From Acarospora socialis (lineage: Eukaryota; Ascomycota; Lecanoromycetes; Acarosporales; Acarosporaceae): a stretch of DNA of 64,000 nucleotides. Under the pieces are notes generated by a model. It did not search any database. It saw only the letters and a program-made list of their open reading frames with translations, and had not been told where the DNA came from. The position numbers and the translations under genes are program-made. The stretch covers positions 868,001 to 932,000 of the forward strand of contig JAMYGW020000009.1 of NCBI GenBank assembly GCA_025617375.2, given 5' to 3'. Shown here piece after piece: positions 48,337 to 57,973 of this stretch (positions within the stretch are counted from its first letter, which is position 1; every line of letters begins with the position of its first letter).

Positions 48337-48561
48337 ATGGTCATGATCATCTGTCACATTCAAGATCAATCATGTGAGAAAAGATCTCTAGATGTGATAT
48401 AAAGAAACACTTGAGTGTTCATGCTAATATGACTCTATAAGACAAATTATTGCAGTTCACATTGAGCAGAGTTCTTTCTGGGTCAAGATCTTGAAACAGT
48501 ATCACAAAGAGTTGAAAGATTGTGAGGACTACAAGAGTAATCTTGAAGTGGACAGCATTGA
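48337..48561 (+). pseudogene. RIP-like fragment of the NLR-type gene 5' end
   Basis: It matches exon 1, intron 1 and the first ~105 nt of exon 2 of the gene at 42742. The ATG and first 18 codons survive with changes. The splice donor (ctaggtgcgg in the source) reads ctagatgtga here, so the GT is lost through G-to-A. The match ends at the equivalent of 42967 and is followed by an inverted duplicate, so no full-length product is possible. Confidence 0.8.
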
Positions 48562-48719
48562 GATGCCTAATCAGTATAAAGTACAGAAAGCAAGGAAGCA
48601 AAGAGCCAAGACAAGAAGTTTGTTCGCATTCCTTAGATGTCAGTTTCGCCGAGATGCAGAATACTAACTCTGCCAGATGGTCTTCATTACACTACAGTCT
48701 GTTAGGATTTAGGAGGTCA
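48561..48719 (-). repeat. Duplicated, RIP-like copy of 42.06-42.23 kb (inverted)
   Basis: The inverse complement of about 42230-42061; the longest clean stretch is tttcgccgagatgcagaata. Changes are again mostly C-to-T and G-to-A. The match stops at ggaggtca (48712-48719), one base before the LTR-like sequence. Confidence 0.85.
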
Positions 48720-48720
48720 G

Positions 48721-48945
48721 TGTTACGGCCATGCCCTAGAGAGGAAGGCGTGCCGAGGGATACGCCGGGCGTGCCAGTGTGCCTACTCCTATATAGTAGG
48801 GTCGATTCCCTTATGGAATCGACCGTGTTCAACTTTAGTTACCATCTAAGGATTAAAGACCAGAACCGTTCCAGACCAGCTCTTATATCAACAAGCACAA
48901 ACCCTTAGCCCTAATACCCGAGGAATCTCAGGTCAGGACGTAACA
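48721..48945. mobile_element. Solo LTR-like element (225 bp)
   Basis: It starts tgttacg and ends cgtaaca, the TG...CA inverted termini of an LTR, with an internal cctatatag TATA-like motif and a small stem (ggtcgattcc...ggaatcgacc at about 48799-48827). No target-site duplication: the flanks are gtcag and taatt. It sits exactly between two blocks that are 1.7 kb apart in the source locus. Confidence 0.55.
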
Positions 48946-49125
48946 TAATTGTTGAACTAAGATCCTAAGGGCTCCAGGGTGAATGAAAGCTGTTCTGACC
49001 CTATGTTTGCAGCATACTTTTCAATATCTTGAAGATTTTCTCAAGTCCATCTTACAGAGGCTCCCCTGAACGATGTATAGTGTGAGTGGTGTGAGTGTGG
49101 GACATATTGTATACGAATACCTTCT
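48946..49125 (-). repeat. Duplicated, RIP-like copy of 40.13-40.31 kb (inverted)
   Basis: The inverse complement of about 40313-40135, the gap between the DPP III start and the 40629 gene. Shared stretches include taattgttgaactaagatc and catacttttcaatatctt. Runs such as gcgtgggcggcg in the source read gtgtgagtggtg here, a RIP-type pattern. Confidence 0.85.
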
Positions 49126-49184
49126 TGGTAGGGTGTCAAGCGTCAATATGGCTGATGTGGTTGGAAACTGTTATCATATCATTC

Positions 49185-50809
49185 CTATGGAAGACAAACA
49201 TCGAAACCAGTTTGAGCCCGGATATCGTCAATGACTGCCTGAATAGGCATCACATAAGCCTGACCTGTGCCCTTGTTCCCACCAGTGAGAATACCAACCA
49301 GCTGACCATCTCTGTTCAACACGAAGGCACCTGAATCCCCATCTTTGGAGAATCTCTCACCGTTGTTACAGCATACTGCATATTCCTTCGTTAATGTTGT
49401 CTGCTCGCTCCATTTGATGTCTGAGATGACGGCACTGAATTCGCCAAACTTGACCCCTGATTCACGCCCAAACAGCATCAGCTCATCACCTAGCTTCATT
49501 ACTCCAAACTCGCTTATTGTATCGCCTGGCTCCATTACTATAAACTTAGGTTTTCGTGGAAAGTCTGGCACCTAACACACTTCTGTCAGATGAGGCAACA
49601 AGAAAGTCACGATAGACAATGTTGCAGACATACAATGTTTTGCCCAAGTCGAGACGGTCGCACTTCAATGAGACCCCAGTCCAAAGCACATCCGGTTGGC
49701 GCAGAGATATATCCAGATGTGGCGAAGGTATGTCCAAAAACCCGATCGAAACTTTGGGCCACCTGGTACAACTCTCTCATGGTATTGACAGCCTCTTGTA
49801 GTCTCGACAATTTGAGCATAAGTTTATCAGAGGAATAGCCAGTGTCTCGTTCCTTTTCAGTCTCCTTGATCCGCTCATGATAGTCATCTATATTCGATTT
49901 CGAGCGTTCTAGGGCCGCTGTGTGGTCTCCAAGACTCGGCTGGTCCACTAGCATGGTGTCATTGTTTTCGCTGTCCACGGCAACACCCTTGTGATAGTGG
50001 CCTTTGTTGTCTAAGATAGGGTCGTACATTGGTGCTGGCTCGCTCGGAGTTTTCGTATGCTTTCTTGTTGGACGCAAAACGTGGTGAGATGTGACGGCGC
50101 AGTTAAGGGAGGCATGTCCCTTTTTGGTTAACAGCAAGTAGCCACCGAACGTTCCACTTGACCAGTCAAGCCCGGTGACCCCAACGCCAACGCCTCCATT
50201 TGGTTTCACAATGTACTCGCAGTCAGTTATCTTTTCGGACGCACAACGACTGATAACCCCATCGATCATTTCCACTTGAAGAGCCGATTGCCCCTGATTG
50301 TTCAGATATTCTCGAATATCTATCTGCAGATCTGACCAGGCTCGCTCAGCTTGCTTTATTGCAGTTATCATGACTGTAGTATCGTCCTCGTCGCCTTTTT
50401 GTAATGTACGGCGTCTATGGAAAACTTCCAGTGCGCTCCACGATACAGGCGATGCGTCTAAAAGATCAATAAGGTCGCGCTCGAAACGGGGCCAAAGAGG
50501 TAGTAGAGGGTGATTAGGTTCAATGGCAAAAGTCATAAGTGGAGCTGGTGGTGCATCTGCAGGTTCTCTCCAGGCCCATCTGTGGTTGGGATTAGACCTT
50601 ACAGCGACCGGTCTGGTTGTCATTCCTGGGAGCGGCTCTTGTTCTGGTATATCCGAAAGGGCCAGCTTCTCGACTTTACGCTCCGGTCTGGAAATGGTGG
50701 ATGATGCCTCTGAGCTTACTGAGGTTGGGTTTGTCTCCTCGCTCGAGTTTCCCCTCTTCCTTTTGGACGGCGACGGGGAACGATCAGGAATCTCGCTGCG
50801 GGTCGACAT
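49185..50809 (-). CDS. Trypsin-like serine protease-fold protein with charged insert
   Basis: Two exons, 50809-49634 and 49571-49185, with a 62-nt intron (gtatgt...gtgttag), encode 520 residues. The frame is open 30 codons further upstream, to an ATG at 50899; I prefer MSTRSEIPDRSPSPSKRKRG. The first ~110 residues are disordered and basic. A helical region follows, then a protease domain: NCAVTSHHVLRPT (His near 243), CALDWGLIEV (Asp near 377) and SKDGDSGAFVLN (Ser near 472), a complete His-Asp-Ser set in chymotrypsin order. Between His and Asp lies a charged, helical insert of about 80 residues (ERSKSNIDDYHERIKETEKE). No signal peptide, so it is intracellular. Similar domains occur in fungal defence or recognition proteins; its position 2.8 kb from the NLR-type gene is suggestive only. 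Confidence 0.8.
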
Positions 50810-53313
50810 TGTGGACAGTGAGGATATGAAATGGATACTTGGGGTCACAGAAGGACAATGGGAACCGGTGCGATGAGTCGTGAGTGTGGGAGATGTCACA
50901 GGGAGAGAAACAAAGCTGGGATAGGAGATTTTGGGACTTCATCAAAGAATAAATTCGGAGACCCGTTGCCAATGCAACCAGCCCCAACCCCAACACTAAG
51001 GACTTAGACCTATCTCGACGATACTTACCTGGTAAAATATCACAGGATCCGTTTCGGGAAGGATACAACTTCACAGCAAGATTACAATCACTTATTGACT
51101 AGACAGAATAATTGTTGCCTTCATCACTGAACAGAATATTTCCTGGCAGAATATCCATGAAGCTCGTGAACATTTGGCTCATGGACATGGGTCCGAGGCC
51201 AGTGGACAGAAATGATGGCACACCCAATGAGCACACAGAGAATGTCTCCCTTACACAGTATGTCAAAGGGACACATAACATCAGAGAAACAACATCAAAA
51301 TTCTGCAACTAGATATTCAGTCTACTATCATATAAGTGTAATATTAAAAGCATTGAAATGAGTGCTGTTGATGCCATCTAGACATATTCTCTCTATAGAA
51401 TGCCGGTTATGGCTCTGCTGCGACCTCTGTCCTCTAGCCTCGGGCTCGTGAACATTGGGCTGTTCGGAAGTAAGTTGTTCCGCCGTCACTAGCGTCAACG
51501 GCAAATATCTCTGGTCTACCCCGATCTCTCCAAATCGCATTTATATCTACCTACTTACTAATATCTAACACCCCCTGAATTTCAAGGCCTACTGTGTAAG
51601 TTCATAAATTTCTGGACACGACCTGGGGCTTGGACATATCGCAACATCGTCAAGTGGGAGCCGGAGGGCTGAGCTCACGTAAGCCGCTTGCTCAAAACTG
51701 ACAAGTCATATGATGACACTGTTTCTTGGCCGCATCAAATTGTATGCATCATGTCTTGGAACTTCTCAGGCAGCCGGGATCGGAGAAACGCGATTCTGTT
51801 CTCCACGCTTATATGCAGTCACGCCCTTCCTCTTGTTCACATTGTTCCAAGTGACATACCTGACAAGTTAGCAACGCAGCGGAGACTTGGCCTCTACTTC
51901 CTTGTCATGATGAGATCTTCTAGGCGAGTGTTCTTGCACACTCGCTGAGCTTGGAGGAAGAACTCAACCAGTCTGGTCAAGGATTTTTCTTGGACAGCGC
52001 CACCAAAATCGCAATTGTCATATTTAGGAACAGGCCGAAGCTTACGACGGTACACTTGCATGCCTGAGTCTTGCTGGGCGTTGGACGCTCTGCTTTTGCG
52101 ACACTTGGTCTCTCTCTCTCTTTTACATATTGAGTATCAGTCCACCTCGATCGTAACGCAGCTATATATCCTGGTAGGGTTTTTGCTTTCCATTTGATAC
52201 CTTCTGGCGAAATTCTCTTCTTATTGATTGCGGAGCAGCATCCTCCACATGAGCGGGCTTGGTTTCGCCTCTCTCTATCTGTTTGTGAACGGAATTGTCA
52301 TGAGGGTGTCTTTGTGTTGTTATCGTTCTAAGTCCTTTCCATGTGACGTGGCAGGTGTTCTGAAAACACAGCATCTTCCTCACCAGGCTATTCATCAACG
52401 GCCAACCAGATTCCATACATTTCACCACCTTGGTTGCGGAGTGCATGACGTCCCGAACGTGTCTTTGAGGTTTGAGCTCTGCTTGTGACCGCCCTCAGCT
52501 CTCTGCTTAGACGTAGCTAGCAGAGCAACTGCAGTCGTGGCATGTCGTATATGTTCGCCATAACAAGCACTCATACTGTCCTGAAACTGAATATTATGTC
52601 ATTGACGTCTTAGAATTTGAAACACAGTCTCCTCGTCAGCAGCTCGACATATCATCTCGGTATCCTTCGAGTTTGCCCAACTGGAAAGCATGCTCATTTG
52701 CAATACGGTAGTCGACTCGAGTCTTGGACTAAGCCGAGCCATAGCGGAGGCAGCTTGCCGCGCCCATGGCAGTCCCACATGTGGTATGATTGGGTTATGG
52801 AGAAATTCAGCATATTGATATCTCTTGCACTTATAAATACAAATCATTCGCGCTCGTCAGTTACCCCTCCCGCTTTCTTGAAGCATGTCTGCATGAGTCG
52901 TGTCAAACATGGACATGCACATGAGCCGTTCAGGCACACGCGGCGTCAACAGATCCATTTCCGTCGATCGCCTTTCATGATCTTTGAATGGATGTCCCTG
53001 AAGTCTCGATATTCAGATCTAGGATGTTGTCACCCTGAGTTTCGAAGTATCAACCAGCACGCCTGATGGCCTGCCTGTAGCAGTCTTCGGTGTACAGCTA
53101 TAGATCCGCATGTTGTTCTGGCGATCAGATCTGGTCCGATTGAGTAGTGATGAAGAGAGCATGGTAACTTTGGTATCCGGTTTAGCGGACGGGTAGCAGA
53201 ACGTCCCGGTCCTAGACCACGAACATTTGCCACCTTGCGTCGCAATTCGCACGAGTCACATTGACATTGAAGGCGTTTGTCGATAGTCTGCAGCGTCGAG
53301 ATCTCATCTCTCC
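50810..53313. other. Intergenic, 2.5 kb
   Basis: It contains the LTR-like sequence at 51304-51572. Short minus-strand frames at 52599-52847 and 53019-53252 have reasonable composition but no start, motif or splice structure I can defend. Confidence 0.5.
51304..51572 (-). mobile_element. LTR-like sequence of a truncated Copia-type element
   Basis: Read on the minus strand, a purine tract (aattcaggggg) is followed by tgttagatattag, as at a polypurine tract/3' LTR boundary. The plus-strand left end tgcaactagatattc is a gapped inverted match of it. A TATA-like gatataaatg lies just inside. No retroelement coding sequence was recognised beyond the tract. Confidence 0.4.
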
Positions 53314-53957
53314 TCAACCACTCCCCTCCCCAACCTCCACACCCTCCCCCACCTCCCGTCCCTCCTCCATCCCATCCCCCTCTTCCACCCCCTCCGCACT
53401 CTCCCCCTTCACGCCCGCATCAAGCCCCTTCCCCTCCGTAAGCAGCCACTCAACCACCTCCTCTTTCCCATTAACCTCCGCCTCAAACACCGCATCATGG
53501 CCCGCCCTATTCGTCACGCTCGGATCCGCTCCAGCCCGCACCAGCAACTTCACCGCCTCCAGGTGGCCGTTGAGCGCGGCCCAGTGAAGCGGCGTGTTAC
53601 CGGACGCGTTTTGCGAGTCGACGAGTGCAGGAGCAGCGGCGGAAGTATCGGGGGATGGGAGGAGGGATAGGGCATATGCTAGGAGTTCTATGGCGATTGT
53701 CAGTCTCGTTCGGGTCAGGGACTCGTCTGGATATTGGGGAGCGGACCAGTGTGGCCGTTGGCGCTTGCCATGTGTAGTGCGCCATTGCCGCTGCTTTCGT
53801 CGACGGCTGCGAGGAGGATGTCGTGATGTGGCGCGTTGAGCCGCTTCGCGGAGGTTTCGATCGCGCTTCTGAAGTCGGTCAATTCTCCGGCACGTGAGAA
53901 GTAGAGGAGATCGTCCAGTTCGTCCTCTGAGAGGAGAGGTGGTGTTTTGGATGGCAT
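53314..53957 (-). CDS. YAR1: Ankyrin-repeat protein, Yar1-like
   Basis: Two exons, 53957-53747 and 53687-53314, with a 59-nt intron (branch gactgac), encode 194 residues. Residues 10-35 (LSEDELDDLLYFSRAGELTD) begin the first ankyrin unit. GNGALHMASANGHTELLAYAL is a second; the joined form GHT-E-LLAYAL is seen only after splicing. NTPLHWAALNGHLEAVKLLV is a canonical third, and NRAGHDAVFEAEVNGKEEVV a fourth. The C-terminus is a Glu/Gly-rich tail. Size, start and tail resemble yeast Yar1, a cytosolic/nuclear chaperone of ribosomal protein Rps3; that identity is inference from layout, since ankyrin repeats are common. The donor (gtccgc) is weak. Confidence 0.78.
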
Positions 53958-54402
53958 TACAGAGCTCTGTTCTGGGAGGATCTACTGAGCGTCTGGTGGG
54001 GGTCACGATTGTGGCGCTAGCCGGGAATGGATACAGACCTTAGAGTGACGAATCACGAGAGCCATTCTCCGGTAGTAAGGTCATCTTCTACGGCTATGAA
54101 AGATGTCAAGTCCAAGACTAATTCAAATGAACGTTACAACTGATGCTACTGTTGATATACAGTACGCTAAATAATGACTTCGCTGCACTTTCTGATGCAG
54201 CGAGCGACTACGTAACCGAGTTACGTCCTGAGCTTTCGATGAAACCGGAAGGAAGAAACACACCATGTGCGCCGGGAGTGTCATCGCATCCAGAATAGGA
54301 AATGGTTGGCTTGGCCATGGCTCTTGAGATGAAGAATAAGAGACTCTCCAAGGACTTCGCAGACGCCTTCCAAGTTCATCCGAGCATCGTACCGTACTAT
54401 AA
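53958..54402. other. Intergenic
   Basis: The upstream region of the ankyrin gene and downstream of the WW gene; nothing else seen. Confidence 0.55.
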
Positions 54403-55215
54403 TCAGTCCCTTAACCAAGCCCTCCTCTTCTCCTCCTTCTTTTCACGCCTCTTTTCCTTGAATGCTTTGAGCTCCTGCTTTGTAAGCTTCTTCCCACTCC
54501 GCTCCGCCTTCAAGCTCTTCCCATTATGGCTGTTCGCCGCGGCGTCCACGTCGAAGAACGCACTCATCTGCCGCTTGCTCTTGTTCTCATCGTTGAAGTT
54601 CTCCGGCGCCAGAGTCGTCGGCTGCCACTTGCCGGTGAACCGGTTGAAGACGCCGGTCGCTGTGTAGATTGCGTTAGGATCCGCGACCTCGGAGGGATCT
54701 TGCTCGGTGGCTCCAGCCTCTTGCGCGTAAGACGCGGTAGGATCATAGTCACCATGTATGGCCGGATCGTACCCCCCGTACGGTCTTGAAGGCGGCTGTT
54801 CATTGGCTGTAGAAGTGGTGTCCGGTATTCTGTCGTGGTTGCCAACGCCTGGAGCTGTTTCTTGCACCTCGGGCACTCGAGGGTTGGTCCACTGTGAATG
54901 TCCGGTGAAGCGGTTGTAGAAGTAGAAAGCTTGCGTATTATCATCCCAGACTGGTGCCCACCCATCATCCTCAACCGCGGCAGGTGGTGCCTCGGCGGGT
55001 AACGGGGGTACATCTTCCTCTGGCAAAGGAGGCACTTCTTCCTGTTGCCCGTCGTTGTGCTGAAGCTCCTTGCTTGTCGCCACTGATGGGTGACTTCTCT
55101 CGCCACTTGTAGACAGATTCGGAGAGGAACTGCCTGACGCCCTGTCGTTGTCGCGTGCGTCGACGGAGTGGTCGTGAGGTCGTGTTGCAGCCACAGATTT
55201 GGATTCCTTAGTCAT
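54403..55215 (-). CDS. WW-domain protein of unknown function
   Basis: A single exon of 270 residues. A WW domain spans about 85-115 (WAPVWDDNTQAFYFYN, then HSQWTNPRVP) with both signature Trp and the C-terminal Pro, preceded by a Pro-rich EEVPPLPEEDVPPLP segment that could be a WW ligand in cis. A second conserved patch, NAIYTATGVFNRFTGKWQP (~190-210), follows. The C-terminus is a very basic Lys/Arg/Glu helix (KQELKAFKEKRREKKEEKRR), probably a nuclear or RNA-binding tail. Such proteins are widespread in filamentous fungi, without an assigned role to my knowledge. WW domains bind Pro-rich peptides. Confidence 0.8.
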   Translation of the reverse strand: MTKESKSVAATRPHDHSVDARDNDRASGSSSPNLSTSGERSHPSVATSKELQHNDGQQEEVPPLPEEDVPPLPAEAPPAAVEDDGWAPVWDDNTQAFYFYNRFTGHSQWTNPRVPEVQETAPGVGNHDRIPDTTSTANEQPPSRPYGGYDPAIHGDYDPTASYAQEAGATEQDPSEVADPNAIYTATGVFNRFTGKWQPTTLAPENFNDENKSKRQMSAFFDVDAAANSHNGKSLKAERSGKKLTKQELKAFKEKRREKKEEKRRAWLRD

Positions 55216-55794
55216 GATGACCGACTGAACGTTCTAGCTAAAGCACGACTAACAAAGGAAATCAGAAAGCGGTCAATGGGCGAGTACCCAGCTGGCGTTG
55301 TTTGCAAACAGTCGCTAGGTAGGTGCACCCCAGATCGAAACGACCACTCGCACTTCACAGACGGCCCACTTACGTAAGCCTCGCTTTCGTCGGGGCTTCC
55401 TTCACTCGTATACCTCCGACTCTCGATCTACTTTCATACGATGATTCAGCTATGACTTAAACCACTGAAGGGACAGAATTATTGTGAATTTCCTACATAA
55501 GTGTTAGTACATAATTGGGCAGGAGCTCGTAATGTATGGGTGTCCTTGAGGTTCTCCTTCGTCCCTTGCAAACCCTCAACTTCATACGTAGCCCTCCGTA
55601 CGTGATGGCGGCCTCGAGTTGTCATCATCATGGAATCATGTAAACATCGTATCATATCTCATTGACACATTCGTCGTCATCCTATCATGAACGACAGATC
55701 GCCAGCCACCAACGCCTATCGCTGGGGTATCTCTGGATGGAGTCAAGATAATCGAAGGAAACCACCACCAATCTGCCAACCTCCGGCAACCCCC
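55216..55794. other. Intergenic
   Basis: The upstream region of the WW gene; nothing else seen. Confidence 0.55.
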
Positions 55795-57313
55795 CTACTC
55801 CCTCCCCTCCTCCACCTCTTCCGCCTCCTTCATCTCTTCCTCTTCCTCCATCTCCTCCCGCTCCTCTTCCGCCTCATCACCACCCCGCCCCGCCCCACCA
55901 TCATCCACCTCCGCCGCCACCGTCGCCGCCACCACCTCCCCACCGCGGTTCCTCCCCGGCAACTCCCCCGTCAAGTCGAGCTTGACGAAGTCCTCCTTAG
56001 CGGTCTGCACGTTGACCTTCAAGCAGTTGAACTCCGCCTCGCCGGGCGGCGCGATGACGAGGACGTACGTACTGGCGGTGAGGCGTGCGACGTAGATGTT
56101 CACCATCTGTAGCTTGATGGCCCATTCGTTGAATTGAGGGTTCGAGGAGGGCGTGCCCGTATGGTTACTGTAGTGTTGTACATGAAGGTCAGCAGTGTGG
56201 TGTGAGGAAGTGGGTCGAGAGCTAATGGGGAGGTCTTACGCGAGGGTTTGCTTGAAAGTCTTGATGACATTGGAGAGCTTCTCGAAGCGGTCGGGGTGCG
56301 GGTTCATAGCGCCGATTTCGGATGTGACTGACGTGACGGTGAGGAAGGTGGTGCTCTCGAAAAGGACGATTTCTTCGGCGTCGGCCACGTCGGCGAGTTT
56401 ACGTAAATAATTCTCGATGGTTTGCAGGTTCGGGACGAGAGTGTGGACGATACCGCCCCAAGCCTTGTACAGAGTCTGATCCCAGATGCTGGTCGCGTAC
56501 GGATGAATGTCGAAAGAACCGGACTTCTCGCGGATGCCGCCAACACGCTCGTTGTAGATGCGTTCTCGAAGATCGTGCTGGACGAGATCCATTTTGTGGA
56601 CGAGGCAGAAAACGACGGCGGACGGACCGTACTCTTGGAGAGCTTTGATGATCTTGCCATAAGTGATGAGATCGCGCTCGAAGTCACGAGACTCAATGTC
56701 GAACACGTAGATCAGGACTGCGACTTCAGAGAAGATGTACTCGCGCTGGGTGGTAAGGTAGCTCTCGTTGAAGGCATCTTGTCTGTCAATGAAATCCTTG
56801 TCAGTGTATGCGTCTTGGCAAGAAAAAAACGTTTTTAATTGCACTCACCCGCCGCAGTCCCAGAGATTGAGAGTAAGATTGCCTAGAAACTTGACGCGAC
56901 TATGTTCGACGTCGATGGTAGCTCCCAAACGGCGCACATCTCTCGGGGCGTAGTTGCTAAAGATGATTGAGCGCATAGATGACTTTCCCGCTCCACTCTT
57001 GCCCATGAGAAGAACCTTTTGTTTCTTGTGTTTCTTTGTAGGCTCCATCTTCACAACTTCTCTGGTTTCACCGACCTGGCTGCTAGGAGCTTCACGAGAT
57101 AGATCGGTGCTGTCAGTGGTGTCCCTAGGTGCAAGACGACGGGTAGGCACGTTAAAACGTGGATGTTTGCTGTCCTTGGAGAATAATTTGGTCAGATTGT
57201 TAGATGATGATGTGGTGGTAGCTCACTCTCTCAAAGACATCAGCCACAGTCCGAGCTGTTGGGTATGTCCACAATTCTTCACTGCTCGTATCGCTCTCAA
57301 CGTTCTGATCCAT
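55795..57313 (-). CDS. GTR1: Gtr1/RagA-type GTPase of the TORC1 pathway
   Basis: Four exons on the minus strand: 57313-57227, 57174-56849, 56782-56240 and 56167-55795, with introns of 52, 66 and 72 nt, encoding 442 residues. Rag GTPases form Gtr1-Gtr2 heterodimers on the vacuole and signal amino-acid sufficiency to TORC1. G1 is [18 protein letters not shown] (~85-102), the switch I Thr is in [12 protein letters not shown]3 is LWDCGGQDAF across the exon 2/3 join, and G4-like is CLVHKMDLV. The roadblock-like C-terminal domain starts around [19 protein letters not shown] and ends in a long Glu-rich tail. The N-terminus ([18 protein letters not shown]) is about 80 residues longer than in yeast Gtr1 and depends on the exon 1 call; an internal ATG at 57048 is an alternative start. 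Confidence 0.9.
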
Positions 57314-57973
57314 TTCGGTCGAAGCTCGGATGTCTAGTGCGGCTCTGCGGCAAGTTCCGTTCGTGGGTGAGCGTCGGTGGTTGGAAGAAAGTAAAACCGA
57401 TCGGTTGCTGAAAGTTTTAAGACGCCAAGAGTTACAAAAGCAGCATAGCTCGCTTACCCCACGAAAGGCCCTATACTCCGTATATACTCGTTATTCGGGA
57501 GAATCCTGCGATACACCTCATCACATGCGTTCTCAGATGGATGACTATCCTTACAATTCAATACCGTTATTTTGGAAGTCCCGCCATATCAAACATGTCG
57601 GCATGCTTGATTTGATGTCGCCCTTGAACTAGACACGTCCTGCACGCAAGCATGAACCACACTAATGAATGACAAAGCCTCCCCTTTTCGTTGGATATCT
57701 AGATAAATACATTCATTCCCATAAGGTCATCCAGATGTCCAGGTCCAATCTCTCATGACTGCGTCTGTACACTAGAAAGGAGACTCTAGCTCGAAAAGCA
57801 GGATGATGGCATATGGTGGCAAGAACTGAAGGTGGCCTTGAGGTAATCGAGGTCATGCGACGTTCGTGCTCGGTCGGATGTCCAACCTTCCTTCGGCGGA
57901 ACATATAGTTGGTCAAGCGGAGTCTATATAGTCGTGGAAGAAGACGGCGTTCCGGGCCTGTACGGTAACAAGT
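57314..57973. other. Intergenic
   Basis: The promoter of the GTR1-type gene and 3' region of the URC4-type gene. The plus-strand frame at 57330-57632 has no support. Confidence 0.55.

Larger units (their letters stand above)
48040..48561 (+). repeat. Duplicated, RIP-like copy of 42.2-42.97 kb (direct)
   Basis: The segment aligns in direct orientation with about 42225-42967, from aggttgcatgaa through gcacagcagcat, tttctccggg, atgctaatatgactctataa, to gaagtggacagc. Most differences are C-to-T or G-to-A. It lacks the 306-bp MITE of the source and carries its own hairpin insertion. A second, inverted block begins where this one ends. Confidence 0.85.
47776..49184. other. Repeat-mosaic region
   Basis: It consists largely of three rearranged duplicate blocks and an LTR-like sequence, described separately. 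47776-48039 is unassigned. Confidence 0.6.

Noticed and set aside
51636-51650. 15-bp match (catatcgcaacatcg) to the 40.15-kb source block
   Set aside because: There is no similarity beyond these bases, so chance cannot be excluded.
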